Numbered from the stretch's first letter, positions 16,414 through 24,085 are shown. The stretch: DNA of 42,083 nucleotides from CAYNXB01 sp964401045 (GCA_964401045.1 CAYNXB010000017.1:1-42083), one strand, 5' to 3'. Made by a program: numbers and translations. Notes: generated from the letters alone by a model not told the origin.

Positions 16414-17028
16414 ATGAACCGCGCTGTCATGTCCCCGCGCCCTGGAATGCTGCTCGCCGTGGTGCTGCTCGCGAGCAGTTGCCAATCGAACTCCTCGACA
16501 ACCGCTGGCGAGGCGCCGCTTGCCGGCGCGTCGATCGGCGGCCCGTTCACGCTGGTCGACAAGAACGGCAAGACCGTGCGCTGGAACGACTTCGACGGCA
16601 AGTACCGCGTGGTTTATTTCGGCTATTCCTATTGCCCGGACGTGTGCCCGATGGACGTCGCGCGGCTCATGAAGGGCTATGCGCAGTTCAAGAAGGACGA
16701 GCCGCAGCTGGCGGCCCAGGTCCAGCCGATCTTCATCTCGATCGATCCGGAACGCGACACGCCGAAAGTGGTCGGCGAATTTGCCGACGCCTTCTCCGAC
16801 GACCTCATTGGCCTGACCGGCACGCCAGAGCAGGTCAAAGTTGCGGCCGATGCGTTCAAGGTGTTCTACAAGAAGGGCGAAATCGCCGGAAACGGCCAAT
16901 ATCTCATGGACCATTCGACAGCCGCCTACCTGATGGGCCGCAAGGGCGAGCCGCTGGCGCTGCTCCCCGTCGACGTCGTCGACCAGGGCCAGGCGATTGC
17001 CGCCGAGCTGGAAAAATGGACCAGCTGA
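16414..17028 (+). CDS. SCO1/SenC family copper chaperone lipoprotein
   Basis: A 204-residue thioredoxin-fold protein. A lipoprotein signal ends at LASSC (Cys23). The copper-binding set is complete: C74-P-D-V-C78 plus His167 in the DHS motif. SCO proteins deliver or reduce copper for the CuA site of cytochrome c oxidase at the periplasmic face. It heads a close plus-strand run; the next gene starts 13 bases before its stop. Its divergent neighbour is the ankyrin-coq9 pair, 83 bp away. Confidence 0.93.
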   Translation: MNRAVMSPRPGMLLAVVLLASSCQSNSSTTAGEAPLAGASIGGPFTLVDKNGKTVRWNDFDGKYRVVYFGYSYCPDVCPMDVARLMKGYAQFKKDEPQLAAQVQPIFISIDPERDTPKVVGEFADAFSDDLIGLTGTPEQVKVAADAFKVFYKKGEIAGNGQYLMDHSTAAYLMGRKGEPLALLPVDVVDQGQAIAAELEKWTS

Positions 17029-17474
17029 GGGAGCGCTTCTGGGAGCTCGACCTCGCGGAGCTCACCCGCCCCGAATGGGAAGCGCTGTGCGACGGTTGCG
17101 GACGGTGCTGCCTGCACAAGATCGAGGACGAGGACACCGGCGAGATCGCTGAAACCAACGTCGCCTGCCGCCTGCTCGATCCTGCAACTGCGCGCTGCAC
17201 CAATTACCGCAACCGCAAGGCGCTGGTGCCCGATTGCCTGCGCCTGACGCTCGCGCTGGTGTGCGATGTGCCCTGGCTGCCTGAGACCTGCGCCTATCGC
17301 CGCCGCGCCGAGGACCGGGCGCTCCCCTCCTGGCATCCGCTGCTGAGCGGTGACCCGGCTGGCGCGCTGCATGCAGGCGTCTCCGCCGCCGGACGCGTGG
17401 TGAGCGAGGACGAGGCTGGCCCGCTCGAACACCATATCGTCGAGTGGACCACGGGCGAGCACGAAGACGCATGA
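17016..17474 (+). CDS. YcgN-like cysteine cluster protein (UPF0260)
   Basis: A 152-residue cytoplasmic protein of the YcgN/CxxCxxCC family. It begins MDQLRERFWELD and shows CDGCGRCC near 28-35, then further Cys in NVACRLLD, RCTNY and VPDCLRL, which probably bind zinc or an Fe-S cluster. The ATG at 17016 is set by family starts and overlaps the end of the SCO gene. The stop overlaps the next start (ATGA). Its function is unknown in the family. Confidence 0.85.
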   Translation: MDQLRERFWELDLAELTRPEWEALCDGCGRCCLHKIEDEDTGEIAETNVACRLLDPATARCTNYRNRKALVPDCLRLTLALVCDVPWLPETCAYRRRAEDRALPSWHPLLSGDPAGALHAGVSAAGRVVSEDEAGPLEHHIVEWTTGEHEDA

Positions 17475-18193
17475 TCGACTGGCTGCGCCGCGCGCCGATC
17501 GACCCCGAGATCGAGCTCGGCGGGCGCGTGATCCCGATCGAGATTTCCCGCCATCCGCGCGCGCGGCGGTTGACCTTGCGCCTCGCCGCCGACGGCCGCG
17601 CCGTCAAACTGACGGTGCCGCGTTGGGCCAGCGACGGCGAGGCTATCGCCTTCGCCCGCGCCCGCGCCGAATGGCTAAGCGGCCAACTCGCCCGGGTGCC
17701 CGAAGCCTGCCCGCCGCGCGCCGGCGGAACGCTGCTCTATCGCGGCAAGGAACACACCATCGAATGGCGCGCCGACGCGCCGCGCAAGCTCGCGATCATG
17801 GATGGCGCCGTGGTCCTGGGCGGCTCCGAAACCTCGCTCGCCTCGCGGTTGCAACGCTCGCTCGAAGGCGAAGCCCGGCGGCTGATGGAAGCCGACCTCG
17901 CGCACTTCTGCGCCCGCGCGGATACTCCTGTGCCGCCGCTGGCGCTGTCGCGCGCGCAGCGGCGATGGGGCAGTTGCTCGACCGGCGGCAGCGTGCGAAT
18001 CAACTGGCGGCTGGTGCAGGCACCGGATGCGGTGCGCCGCTCGGTCGTCGCGCACGAAGTTGCCCACCTCGTCCATTTCGACCATTCGCGCCGTTTTCAC
18101 GCCTTCCTCGGGGAAATCTTCGACGACGATTTGCCCGCGGCCGAACGGTGGCTCAAGGCGCACGGCCGCCGCCTTTACGCGACGTTCGGCTGA
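17471..18193 (+). CDS. YgjP-like zinc metalloprotease (SprT/M48-type)
   Basis: A 240-residue protein with the zinc protease signature HEVAHLVHFDHSRRFH at about 195-210, whose HExxH and later His should bind zinc. The preceding RRWGSCSTGGSVRINWRL strand motif is diagnostic of the YgjP/DUF45 family. No signal peptide or membrane segment is seen, so it is probably cytoplasmic. The ATG at 17471 overlaps the upstream stop; a longer frame from 17444 exists but fits less well. Substrate unknown. Confidence 0.85.
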   Translation: MIDWLRRAPIDPEIELGGRVIPIEISRHPRARRLTLRLAADGRAVKLTVPRWASDGEAIAFARARAEWLSGQLARVPEACPPRAGGTLLYRGKEHTIEWRADAPRKLAIMDGAVVLGGSETSLASRLQRSLEGEARRLMEADLAHFCARADTPVPPLALSRAQRRWGSCSTGGSVRINWRLVQAPDAVRRSVVAHEVAHLVHFDHSRRFHAFLGEIFDDDLPAAERWLKAHGRRLYATFG

Positions 18194-18233
18194 CGCACTG
18201 GCTATCGCCGGCCAGTCGCCCTATCTTCGCCCC

Positions 18234-18665
18234 ATGTTCACGCTCGGCAAGCAATCGTTCTGGCGCAATGTCACCCCGGGTGCCGCGGTGCGCGATTTCG
18301 CCACGCTGTGGCGGGAGAATCCCTATCGCTGGCGCGTGCTGGCCATATCAATCGCGCTCACCAGCCTGATGATTTACGGCTTCCTGCCCGATAACGTGCG
18401 GGCACCGCCCGCGAAGGCGCAGATCACCTACATCAGCACGTTCGAGCCAGGCCGCACCGACGCGCAGATCATCGCCTCGAACATCGAGAACCAGAAGGTC
18501 AAAGAGAAGAACGCCGCAATCGAGGCCGAACACGAGGCGCTGCGTAAGCAGTTCTATCGCGAACTCGGCCGTGCATCCGGCTTCGATGTCGACGCACTCG
18601 AGCGGCAATATTCCGACAAGCCTGCCGAGAAGGCGCAAACCGGCGCGCGTGCCGACAACCGCTGA
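18234..18665 (+). CDS. Small bitopic membrane protein, unknown
   Basis: A 143-residue protein I do not recognise by name. It has a cytoplasmic N-terminus of about 33 residues, one membrane helix (about 34-52, ending MIYGFLP), and a periplasmic part with a charged helix (about 76-112) and a lysine/alanine-rich tail. The ATG at 18234 lies 40 bp after the protease gene. Its end overlaps the ribD start by 17 bases, so it is part of the operon. I know no function. Confidence 0.7.
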   Translation: MFTLGKQSFWRNVTPGAAVRDFATLWRENPYRWRVLAISIALTSLMIYGFLPDNVRAPPAKAQITYISTFEPGRTDAQIIASNIENQKVKEKNAAIEAEHEALRKQFYRELGRASGFDVDALERQYSDKPAEKAQTGARADNR

Positions 18666-19602
18666 CGACGCGCGCTGGCTCGCCGCGGCGGCGTCCCTCG
18701 CCGAACGCGCGCGCCCGCTAAGCCGCCCGAACCCGGCGGTCGCCGCGATCGTGGTGAGGGATGGCATGGTCGCGGGCCGGGGTTGGACCGGCACCGGCGG
18801 GCGCCCCCATGCCGAAGCAATCGCGCTGGCACAGGCAGGCGAGCAGGCGCGCGGGGCGACGCTCTACGTCACGCTCGAACCATGCGCTCACCAAAGCGCG
18901 CGGGGCCCGGCCTGCGCCGATCTCGCCGCCGCGGCGGGCCTTGGGCGCGCGGTGATCGGCGTGAGCGATCCCGATCCGCGCACGGCCGGGCAAGGAATCG
19001 GGCGGCTCGAAGCGGCGGGTGTCGAAACCACGCTGGCCGACGATCCGGCCTGCCGCGCCAGCGTCGCCGGCTACCTGATGCTCCGCACGCAAGGGCGCCC
19101 GCACGTGACGCTCAAGCTTGCGGTCACGGCGGATGGCTTCGTCGCCCGACCTGACGGGACCAGCAAATGGATCACCGGCGAAGCCGCCCGAGCCCATGTC
19201 CACCGTGAGCGAGCCCGAGCCGACGCCATCATGGTCGGCGCGGGTACGCTGCGCGCCGACGCGCCGCGACTCGACGTGCGCTTGCCCGGGCTCGAGAATC
19301 GCAGCCCGGAGCGGCTGGTGCTGACGCGCGGCGCGGCTCCTGAGGGATGGCGCGCGCTCCCCTCGCCCGAGGCGATTCACGAGCTGAGCGATTGCCAGTA
19401 CCTGTTCGTCGAAGGCGGGGCGCAAACCGCCACGGCGTTTATCGGCGCGAACCTGATCGACCGCATCCTCCTCTATCGGGCACGGACGACCTTCGGCGAA
19501 GGCATCGCCGCCTTCCCCGGCGGAATGCCGTATGGCTGGGTGACGGTCGATCGACGCCACCTCGGCACGGACATGCTCGAAATCCTCGAACGGGCAGGCT
19601 AG
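18649..19602 (+). CDS. ribD: Bifunctional riboflavin biosynthesis protein RibD
   Basis: About 317 residues. The N-terminal deaminase domain has the zinc site PHAEAIA and PCAHQSARGPAC. The C-terminal reductase domain has HVTLKLAVTADGFVARPDGTSKWITG and a late FVEGGAQTATAF motif. It deaminates and reduces the pyrimidine made from GTP in riboflavin synthesis. The start is taken as the GTG at 18649, because the conserved family region begins at DDARWLAAA right after it. No FMN riboswitch is seen near it. Confidence 0.9.
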   Translation: MPTTADDARWLAAAASLAERARPLSRPNPAVAAIVVRDGMVAGRGWTGTGGRPHAEAIALAQAGEQARGATLYVTLEPCAHQSARGPACADLAAAAGLGRAVIGVSDPDPRTAGQGIGRLEAAGVETTLADDPACRASVAGYLMLRTQGRPHVTLKLAVTADGFVARPDGTSKWITGEAARAHVHRERARADAIMVGAGTLRADAPRLDVRLPGLENRSPERLVLTRGAAPEGWRALPSPEAIHELSDCQYLFVEGGAQTATAFIGANLIDRILLYRARTTFGEGIAAFPGGMPYGWVTVDRRHLGTDMLEILERAG

Positions 19603-19611
19603 AGCCGCATC

Positions 19612-20229
19612 ATGTTCACCGGCATCGTCACCGCCATCGGCACCATCACGCAGATCGAGGAGCGTGCCGATCTGCGCGTGCGCATCGCCTGCCCCTATGA
19701 CCCCGCTACAATCGCCATCGGAGCTTCGATCGCGTGCTCGGGCGTGTGCCTGACCGCGGTCGAACGGGGCGGCACGGCGGGTAATGCGTGGTTCGCGGTC
19801 GACGTCTCGGGTGAAACGCGCTCCCGCACCGCGAGGGACATGTGGCGCGATGGCGCGCGGCTCAATCTCGAGCAATCCCTCAAGGTCGGCGATGAACTCG
19901 GGGGGCACATCGTTTCGGGTCATGTCGATGCGATCGGGACGGTCATCGCCGCCGCGCCCGAAGGCGGCTCGATCCGTGTCACTATCGAAGCCCCTCGGGA
20001 GCTCGCACCGTTCATCGCCGCCAAGGGCTCGATCGCTGTCGACGGTGTCTCGCTGACGGTCAACGAAGTGGCAGACCAGCCGGGCGGCGTAGTCCACTTC
20101 GGCCTCAACCTGATCCCGCACACCGCCGAAGTCACGACCCTCGGCCGCCTGAGTGAAGGCGCGGAGGTCAACCTCGAGATCGACACCGTCGCGCGCTATC
20201 TCCAGCGACTGGAAAGCCTGCGCGCCTGA
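19612..20229 (+). CDS. ribE: Riboflavin synthase alpha chain
   Basis: A 205-residue protein made of two homologous lumazine-binding barrels, starting MFTGIVTAIG, with GGHIVSGHVDAIG in the first half and KGSIAVDGVSLTVNEV followed by FGLNLIPHTAEVT in the second. It dismutates two molecules of dimethylribityllumazine to riboflavin. It lies nine bases after ribD and ends the plus-strand run. ribBA and ribH are not next to it here. Confidence 0.96.
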   Translation: MFTGIVTAIGTITQIEERADLRVRIACPYDPATIAIGASIACSGVCLTAVERGGTAGNAWFAVDVSGETRSRTARDMWRDGARLNLEQSLKVGDELGGHIVSGHVDAIGTVIAAAPEGGSIRVTIEAPRELAPFIAAKGSIAVDGVSLTVNEVADQPGGVVHFGLNLIPHTAEVTTLGRLSEGAEVNLEIDTVARYLQRLESLRA

Positions 20230-20299
20230 CACGCAGGGCGCTTTCGCTGACCCTCGCGGACGCCGAAACCGGCCGGCCTGCATCGCAATGACGGTCATC

Positions 20300-20320
20300 C
20301 ACCGGTCCCAAAGTGGACAT
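20300..20320 (-). repeat. Intergenic repeat copy A (inverted partner of 21125-21145)
   Basis: Read on minus this is ATGTCCACTTTGGGACCGGTG. It matches the plus-strand sequence at 21125-21145 at 16 of 21 positions. The two copies flank the phosphatidyltransferase gene in opposite orientation. Confidence 0.4.
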
Positions 20321-20355
20321 TCATTGCCTGGAGGCCGATAGGCCACCGGCGCGTC

Positions 20356-20387
20356 CCAGACATTAAGCCCCCAGGTCTGGCGCTTAA
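20356..20387. promoter_or_regulatory. Interlocked inverted repeats upstream of the phosphatidyltransferase
   Basis: CCAGAC (20356-20361) pairs with GTCTGG (20375-20380). TTAAGC (20363-20368) pairs with GCTTAA (20382-20387). The two stems interlock, so only one can form at a time unless they make a pseudoknot. They lie 20 to 51 bases before the GTG start, where they could affect transcription or translation. Confidence 0.35.
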
Positions 20388-20406
20388 ACGATAGGATCCG
20401 ATTTTC

Positions 20407-21102
20407 GTGGCGTCGCTCAACCATCAGGCTTCCCAGCCCATCGTCCGAATTCAAGAGAACTTGCTCGCACGCCTTGAACGCCGTGCTCTCAACGCACTTT
20501 GCGCGCGCATGCCCTATTGGGTGACGCCTGACAGGCTGACGACGCTCGGGATGATCGGCGCACTCATGATCTTTGCCGGTTATGTCGCCAGCAACCTCGG
20601 CGATCATTGGCTGTGGCTCGCGATCGGGGGATACTTCGTCCAGTGGTTCGGCGATTCCATGGATGGTAGCCTGGCCCGCTTCCGCAGGATCGAGCGCCCC
20701 CGCTACGGCTACTTCCTCGATCACAGTTGCGACGGGCTGGCGACCGCGCTCGTGGTGGCCGGCATAGGGCTTAGCAAATACGTCATGCTGGAAGTCGCCC
20801 TCGTTGCGCTCGCGGGGTACCTGCTTCTCTCCATACACGCTTACCTGTCCGTCCGCGTGCTTGGCGAACTCAAGCTATCGTATCTCAATGCCGGGCCGAC
20901 AGAGCTGCGGCTGGTCCTGATCGCTCTGACGCTGGCGATGATCGCCGCCGGCGCCGAACCGGTCCTGTTTGGCACTTTCACGTGGTTTGACGTGTTCGTG
21001 GGGGCAGTCGGGCTGCTCCTGATCGCAATGTTCGTCGTGCAGACCGTGATCACCGCGCGCAGGCTGTCGCTCGACGAGCCGCCAGTGGATTGGCGGCCTT
21101 AA
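20407..21102 (+). CDS. CDP-alcohol phosphatidyltransferase family membrane protein
   Basis: A 231-residue membrane enzyme with about six helices. The diagnostic motif is complete at about 81-107: DSMDGSLAR, then eight residues to GYFLDHSCD, giving the D-x2-D-G-x2-A-R-x8-G-x3-D-x3-D pattern that binds metal and the CDP group. It transfers a phosphoalcohol from a CDP-activated lipid or headgroup, making a phospholipid. The exact acceptor cannot be told. The GTG start at 20407 follows TAGGAT. It stands alone, flanked by repeats, in a region less GC-rich than its surroundings. Confidence 0.85.
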   Translation: MASLNHQASQPIVRIQENLLARLERRALNALCARMPYWVTPDRLTTLGMIGALMIFAGYVASNLGDHWLWLAIGGYFVQWFGDSMDGSLARFRRIERPRYGYFLDHSCDGLATALVVAGIGLSKYVMLEVALVALAGYLLLSIHAYLSVRVLGELKLSYLNAGPTELRLVLIALTLAMIAAGAEPVLFGTFTWFDVFVGAVGLLLIAMFVVQTVITARRLSLDEPPVDWRP

Positions 21103-21124
21103 CTTTCACAAACCCGATAGTCCG

Positions 21125-21145
21125 ATGTCTGCTTTCGCACCGTTG
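21125..21145 (+). repeat. Intergenic repeat copy B (inverted partner of 20300-20320)
   Basis: Reads ATGTCTGCTTTCGCACCGTTG on plus and matches copy A at 16 of 21 positions in opposite orientation. It starts 22 bases after the phosphatidyltransferase stop. Confidence 0.4.
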
Positions 21146-21155
21146 CTGCCGTTCC

Positions 21156-21174
21156 GGGCACTCGCCAGGTGCCC
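21156..21174 (+). terminator. Hairpin after the phosphatidyltransferase gene
   Basis: GGGCAC (21156-21161) and GTGCCC (21169-21174) pair perfectly around a 7-nt loop, about 54 bases after the stop. No T-run follows, so it is only a candidate. Confidence 0.3.
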
Positions 21175-21204
21175 CTGAAAGCTGCCACTCGCCGCACCCA
21201 CACG

Positions 21205-21236
21205 GCGCAACTAAACACCCGCCCGTTAGTTAGCGC
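21205..21236 (+). promoter_or_regulatory. 10-bp hairpin abutting the TspO-like start codon
   Basis: GCGCAACTAA (21205-21214) pairs with TTAGTT-A-GCGC (21226-21236) with a single bulged A and an 11-nt loop. It ends three bases before the ATG at 21240, and no Shine-Dalgarno sequence is visible outside it. It may block ribosome access or act as an operator. Confidence 0.4.
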
Positions 21237-21239
21237 CTG

Positions 21240-22028
21240 ATGCACAGGACCGATTTCCAGACCACTTCGCAATCCCGGTCAATCCGCTGGATTGTCATCG
21301 CTGCCGCGATTTTGCAGGTCCTGATCCCGGTGCTGCCAAGCCTTGGCGTTGGTGAGCCCATAGGTTCGCAGTCGGATGACGTGCGGACCCTGATAACTCC
21401 AGCTGGATGGGCGTTCTCTATCTGGGGAGCGCTCTATACCGGCGCGTTCGCGTTCGCGATTTACCAGTTTCTGCCGAGCAAGGGTGACGATCCCCTGCTT
21501 GCCAGACTGCGGTGGCCGGCGGCAGGCGCCTTCATGGGTAACGCGGCGTGGGCTTTGTACACGCAGTCGTTCGGGCTGTCCGCGATCTCGGTCGCGATCA
21601 TCAGCTTCACGCTGGTCTGCCTGCTCTACGCCTACCGGGTCTTTGCGGAGTGGGACGCTCGCCTGACGAGGGCCCAGCGCTGGCTGGCGGTGCTTCCACT
21701 CAGCGCGCTTGCCGCGTGGCTTACTGCCGCAACCATCGTCAACGTGGCTGCATCGCTGCGGTTTCACGGGGTCGATGCGGGAGACGCTGCGCCCGCGATA
21801 AGCGCTGCGGCGGTAATCGTCGGCGGGACCATTGCGGCGATGGCGCTCGCGCGTGGAAAGGGCAATCTGCCTTATGCGCTGGTATTCCTTTGGGCTCTGT
21901 CCGGTATCTACGCTGCGGGAGGGCAGATCGCCGGTATCGTGGCCCTGGCGGCAGGGGTTTCGGCCTTGCTGGTAATAGCGGGCACTATAGCCGGCCTAAG
22001 GCGCGCGCGCGGGAACACGTGGTTCTGA
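21240..22028 (+). CDS. TspO/MBR-like multi-pass membrane protein
   Basis: A 262-residue hydrophobic protein with about seven membrane segments. The TPAGWAFSIWGALYTGAFAFAIYQ segment (about 58-81) recalls the P-x-WxFxIxW core of TspO-type tryptophan-rich sensory proteins, but the protein is longer than classical TspO (about 160). TspO proteins bind porphyrins and cholesterol-like ligands. No soluble domain is present. The start at 21240 is the only reasonable one, since the frame has a stop three codons upstream, but it lacks a normal ribosome binding site. Family assignment is by pattern only. Confidence 0.6.
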   Translation: MHRTDFQTTSQSRSIRWIVIAAAILQVLIPVLPSLGVGEPIGSQSDDVRTLITPAGWAFSIWGALYTGAFAFAIYQFLPSKGDDPLLARLRWPAAGAFMGNAAWALYTQSFGLSAISVAIISFTLVCLLYAYRVFAEWDARLTRAQRWLAVLPLSALAAWLTAATIVNVAASLRFHGVDAGDAAPAISAAAVIVGGTIAAMALARGKGNLPYALVFLWALSGIYAAGGQIAGIVALAAGVSALLVIAGTIAGLRRARGNTWF

Positions 22029-22064
22029 CGATCGGGGCGAATTGAAGCGCATTGCCGGCTTCGA

Positions 22065-22086
22065 GCCCGACTGCATGCAGCCGGGC
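22065..22086. terminator. Palindromic hairpin between convergent genes
   Basis: GCCCG (22065-22069) and CGGGC (22082-22086) enclose the perfect palindrome CTGCATGCAG, with one A/C mismatch between. It lies between the TspO-like gene and the convergent 57-codon gene and could end either transcript. No T-run. Confidence 0.42.
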
Positions 22087-22109
22087 CCTTGCGGTTAGAG
22101 GACCGTTAC

Positions 22110-22283
22110 CTAACCGGCCAGAATTGTTGCAGCCGTCTCTTCGATGCTGCCGGCGACAAGGATCGCGTCGCTTCCGACCATGCCGATCTTGGTTTGATTA
22201 TGCTCATGCGAGCGCAGCCAGGCGACGTTTTGAGCGATGACCATATAGTCGCCACCTCGTGACTTGAGCAGAACGAACTTCAT
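22110..22283 (-). CDS. Small 57-residue protein
   Basis: An open frame of 57 codons with a strong ribosome binding site (AGGAG eight bases before the ATG at 22283) and a TAG stop at 22110-22112. It begins MKFVLLKSRGGDYMVIAQNV, contains AWLRSHEHNQTKIGMVGSDA, and ends SIEETAATILAG. The codon use and the alternation of strand-like and helix-like stretches suggest a real gene. The layout (short strand, a middle with T-x-I and a Gly, then an S-x-E-E-T helix) faintly recalls FlbD-like small proteins, but I cannot assign it. It follows the GNAT gene on the same strand, 90 bp downstream, behind a hairpin. Confidence 0.65.
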   Translation of the reverse strand: MKFVLLKSRGGDYMVIAQNVAWLRSHEHNQTKIGMVGSDAILVAGSIEETAATILAG

Positions 22284-22337
22284 GGTGATGTCTCCTGAAC
22301 CGAGACGCCTAGGCTATCCAACTCTGCTTCGGGTTAA

Positions 22338-22362
22338 CGCCTGCCGGTTTTCGGCGCAGGCG
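22338..22362 (-). terminator. Terminator-like hairpin after the GNAT gene
   Basis: CGCCTGC (22338-22344) and GCAGGCG (22356-22362) form a perfect 7-bp stem with an 11-nt loop, starting 12 bases after the GNAT stop on minus. A weak TTAA follows. Confidence 0.45.
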
Positions 22363-22373
22363 CCACAACTGCG

Positions 22374-22916
22374 TCAGCCTGCCAGCGGCCCGTTCGCAAA
22401 GTCCTCACGGGTGATCTCGAACACCACGTGCTCGACCGGCCGCCCCGCCCGCTCGACGATGAACGTTTCGCCCGTGAGCCGGCCGCCGATATTGGCCATC
22501 GCCTTGCGCGAGATCGCGTTGTCGCCGCCTACGCGGAACTTTACCCGTTCCACGCTCTCCAACGCATGGGCGAGCATCAGGCGCTTGAATTCGGCGTTGT
22601 AACCGCGGCCCCAGTAAGCGCGCGAAAGGAAACTCCAGCCGATCTCGACCGAGCCGCCATCTGCCGTCTCGTAGTCCTGGAAGCGCGACGAGCCGATTAC
22701 CTCCCCTGTCGCCTTGTCGACGATTGCCAACGCTCCGCCCTTGGCGAGCGCGTCCGCGAAGAACGCACGGAATACCGGCTCCTGCCAGCGGTCATGCGAC
22801 GGATGTCCCGCCCAGAGCTCGCGGTCCGAGGCTACGGCGTAGAGCGCTTCCCAGTCATCCTCTGCCAACGGGCGCATCAGCACCCGCTCGCCTTCGAGGA
22901 CCGGCTGGCGGTTCAT
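22374..22916 (-). CDS. GNAT family N-acetyltransferase (RimJ/RimL-like)
   Basis: A 180-residue cytoplasmic acetyltransferase using acetyl-CoA. The start MNRQPVLEGERVLMRPLAEDDWEALYAVASD is typical of RimJ/RimL-type enzymes. The CoA-binding motif lies in GWSFLSRAYWGRGYNAEFKRLML at about 92-114, and NAISRKAMANIGGR follows at about 133-146. The substrate may be a protein N-terminus or a small amine. Its ATG overlaps the aminotransferase stop by four bases, so the two are coupled. Confidence 0.88.
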   Translation of the reverse strand: MNRQPVLEGERVLMRPLAEDDWEALYAVASDRELWAGHPSHDRWQEPVFRAFFADALAKGGALAIVDKATGEVIGSSRFQDYETADGGSVEIGWSFLSRAYWGRGYNAEFKRLMLAHALESVERVKFRVGGDNAISRKAMANIGGRLTGETFIVERAGRPVEHVVFEITREDFANGPLAG

Positions 22917-24085
22917 CCCACCGCGGCGAGCGCGCCGATGAACTTGTCGATGTTGTCCATCGTCAGGCCCGCGATGTTGATGCGGCCCGATCCGGCCATG
23001 TAGATACCGTGATCCTCACGCAGCGCCAGGATTTGCTCCTTGCTCAGCGTGAGCATCCCGAACAGACCGTTCTGCCGCTCAATCGCCGTCAGGTCGACCG
23101 TGCCGACCTTGCCCGCCGCGCTCAGGCGCGCGCGCACTTGCCGGATACGGGTGCGCATCTGGTCGAGCTCATCGAGCCAGCTCTGCGTCAGCTTCTCGTC
23201 CTCGAGGATCAGCCGCACCGCCGCCGCGCCATGATCGGGCGGCATCGACCAGTTCGCGCGTGCCAATGCGTAGCCATTCGACATCGCCGCGGCGAGGTTC
23301 CCGCCCTCGCGCACCATCACATAGAACGCGCCGACGCGATCGCGGTAGAGACCGAAGTTCTTGTCGCAGCTGTAGGCGACCAGCGCCTCGGGCGCCGCTG
23401 CGAGCAGCGTGCGCATGCCGGCGGCGTCTTCCTCCATCCCCTGGCCGAGGCCCTGGTAAGCGAGGTCAACGATCGGCAGAATCGGACTGTCGGCGAGCAG
23501 ACCGGCGATCTCGGTCCAGTCCTCGGCAGTGTAGTCGATCCCGGTCGGGTTATGGCAGCAGCCGTGCAGCAGCACCGCGTCGCCCTCCCCCGCATTACTC
23601 AGGGCCTGGCGCAGCGCATCCATGTCGGCCGCGCCCGCGCTCGTCGCATGTTCGAATGAAACCACCTCAAGCTCGAGGTCGCGCAGGATCTGCGCGTGGT
23701 TCGGCCAGCTCGGCACACCCATGAGGACGCGCTTGATGCCGGCGGCCTTGGCCAGCGCCGCCGCTAGCCGCACGCCGCCGGTGCCGCCGGGGGTCTGCAT
23801 CCCCTCTATCCGCCCACCATGCGTCGGATCGCCGCCGAAGATATGCGGCATCAACGCCTCGACGAACCCCATGTCGCCTTCAGGGCCGAGATAGGCTTTG
23901 GAATCCTGCTCATCGACCAGCTTGCGTTCGGCCGCCTTGATGGCGCCGAATACCGGGGTTTCGCCCTGGCCGGTGCGGTAGACGCCGACGCCAAGGTCGA
24001 TCTTGTCGGGCCGCGTGTCGGCGGCATAGAGCTTGATTAGCGCGAGGAGCGCGTCGGACGGTTGCTGTGTGAGTCGGTCAAGCAT
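22913..24085 (-). CDS. Aromatic/aspartate aminotransferase (TyrB/AspC class)
   Basis: A 390-residue PLP enzyme of fold type I, class I. It begins MLDRLTQQPSDALLALIKLYAADTR at the ATG at 24085, which agrees with family starts better than the upstream start at 24154. The PLP lysine is in SCDKNFGLYRDRVGA; the CHNPTGID motif and GSGRINIAGL near the end, with its substrate-binding Arg, are present. It moves amino groups between aromatic or dicarboxylic amino acids and 2-oxoglutarate. Specificity is not clear by eye. It runs with the GNAT gene. Confidence 0.92.
   Translation of the reverse strand: MLDRLTQQPSDALLALIKLYAADTRPDKIDLGVGVYRTGQGETPVFGAIKAAERKLVDEQDSKAYLGPEGDMGFVEALMPHIFGGDPTHGGRIEGMQTPGGTGGVRLAAALAKAAGIKRVLMGVPSWPNHAQILRDLELEVVSFEHATSAGAADMDALRQALSNAGEGDAVLLHGCCHNPTGIDYTAEDWTEIAGLLADSPILPIVDLAYQGLGQGMEEDAAGMRTLLAAAPEALVAYSCDKNFGLYRDRVGAFYVMVREGGNLAAAMSNGYALARANWSMPPDHGAAAVRLILEDEKLTQSWLDELDQMRTRIRQVRARLSAAGKVGTVDLTAIERQNGLFGMLTLSKEQILALREDHGIYMAGSGRINIAGLTMDNIDKFIGALAAVG

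Noticed and set aside
18194..18648. FMN riboswitch ahead of ribD
   Set aside because: ribD lies inside an operon and overlaps the preceding gene. No FMN-element sequence pattern is visible.
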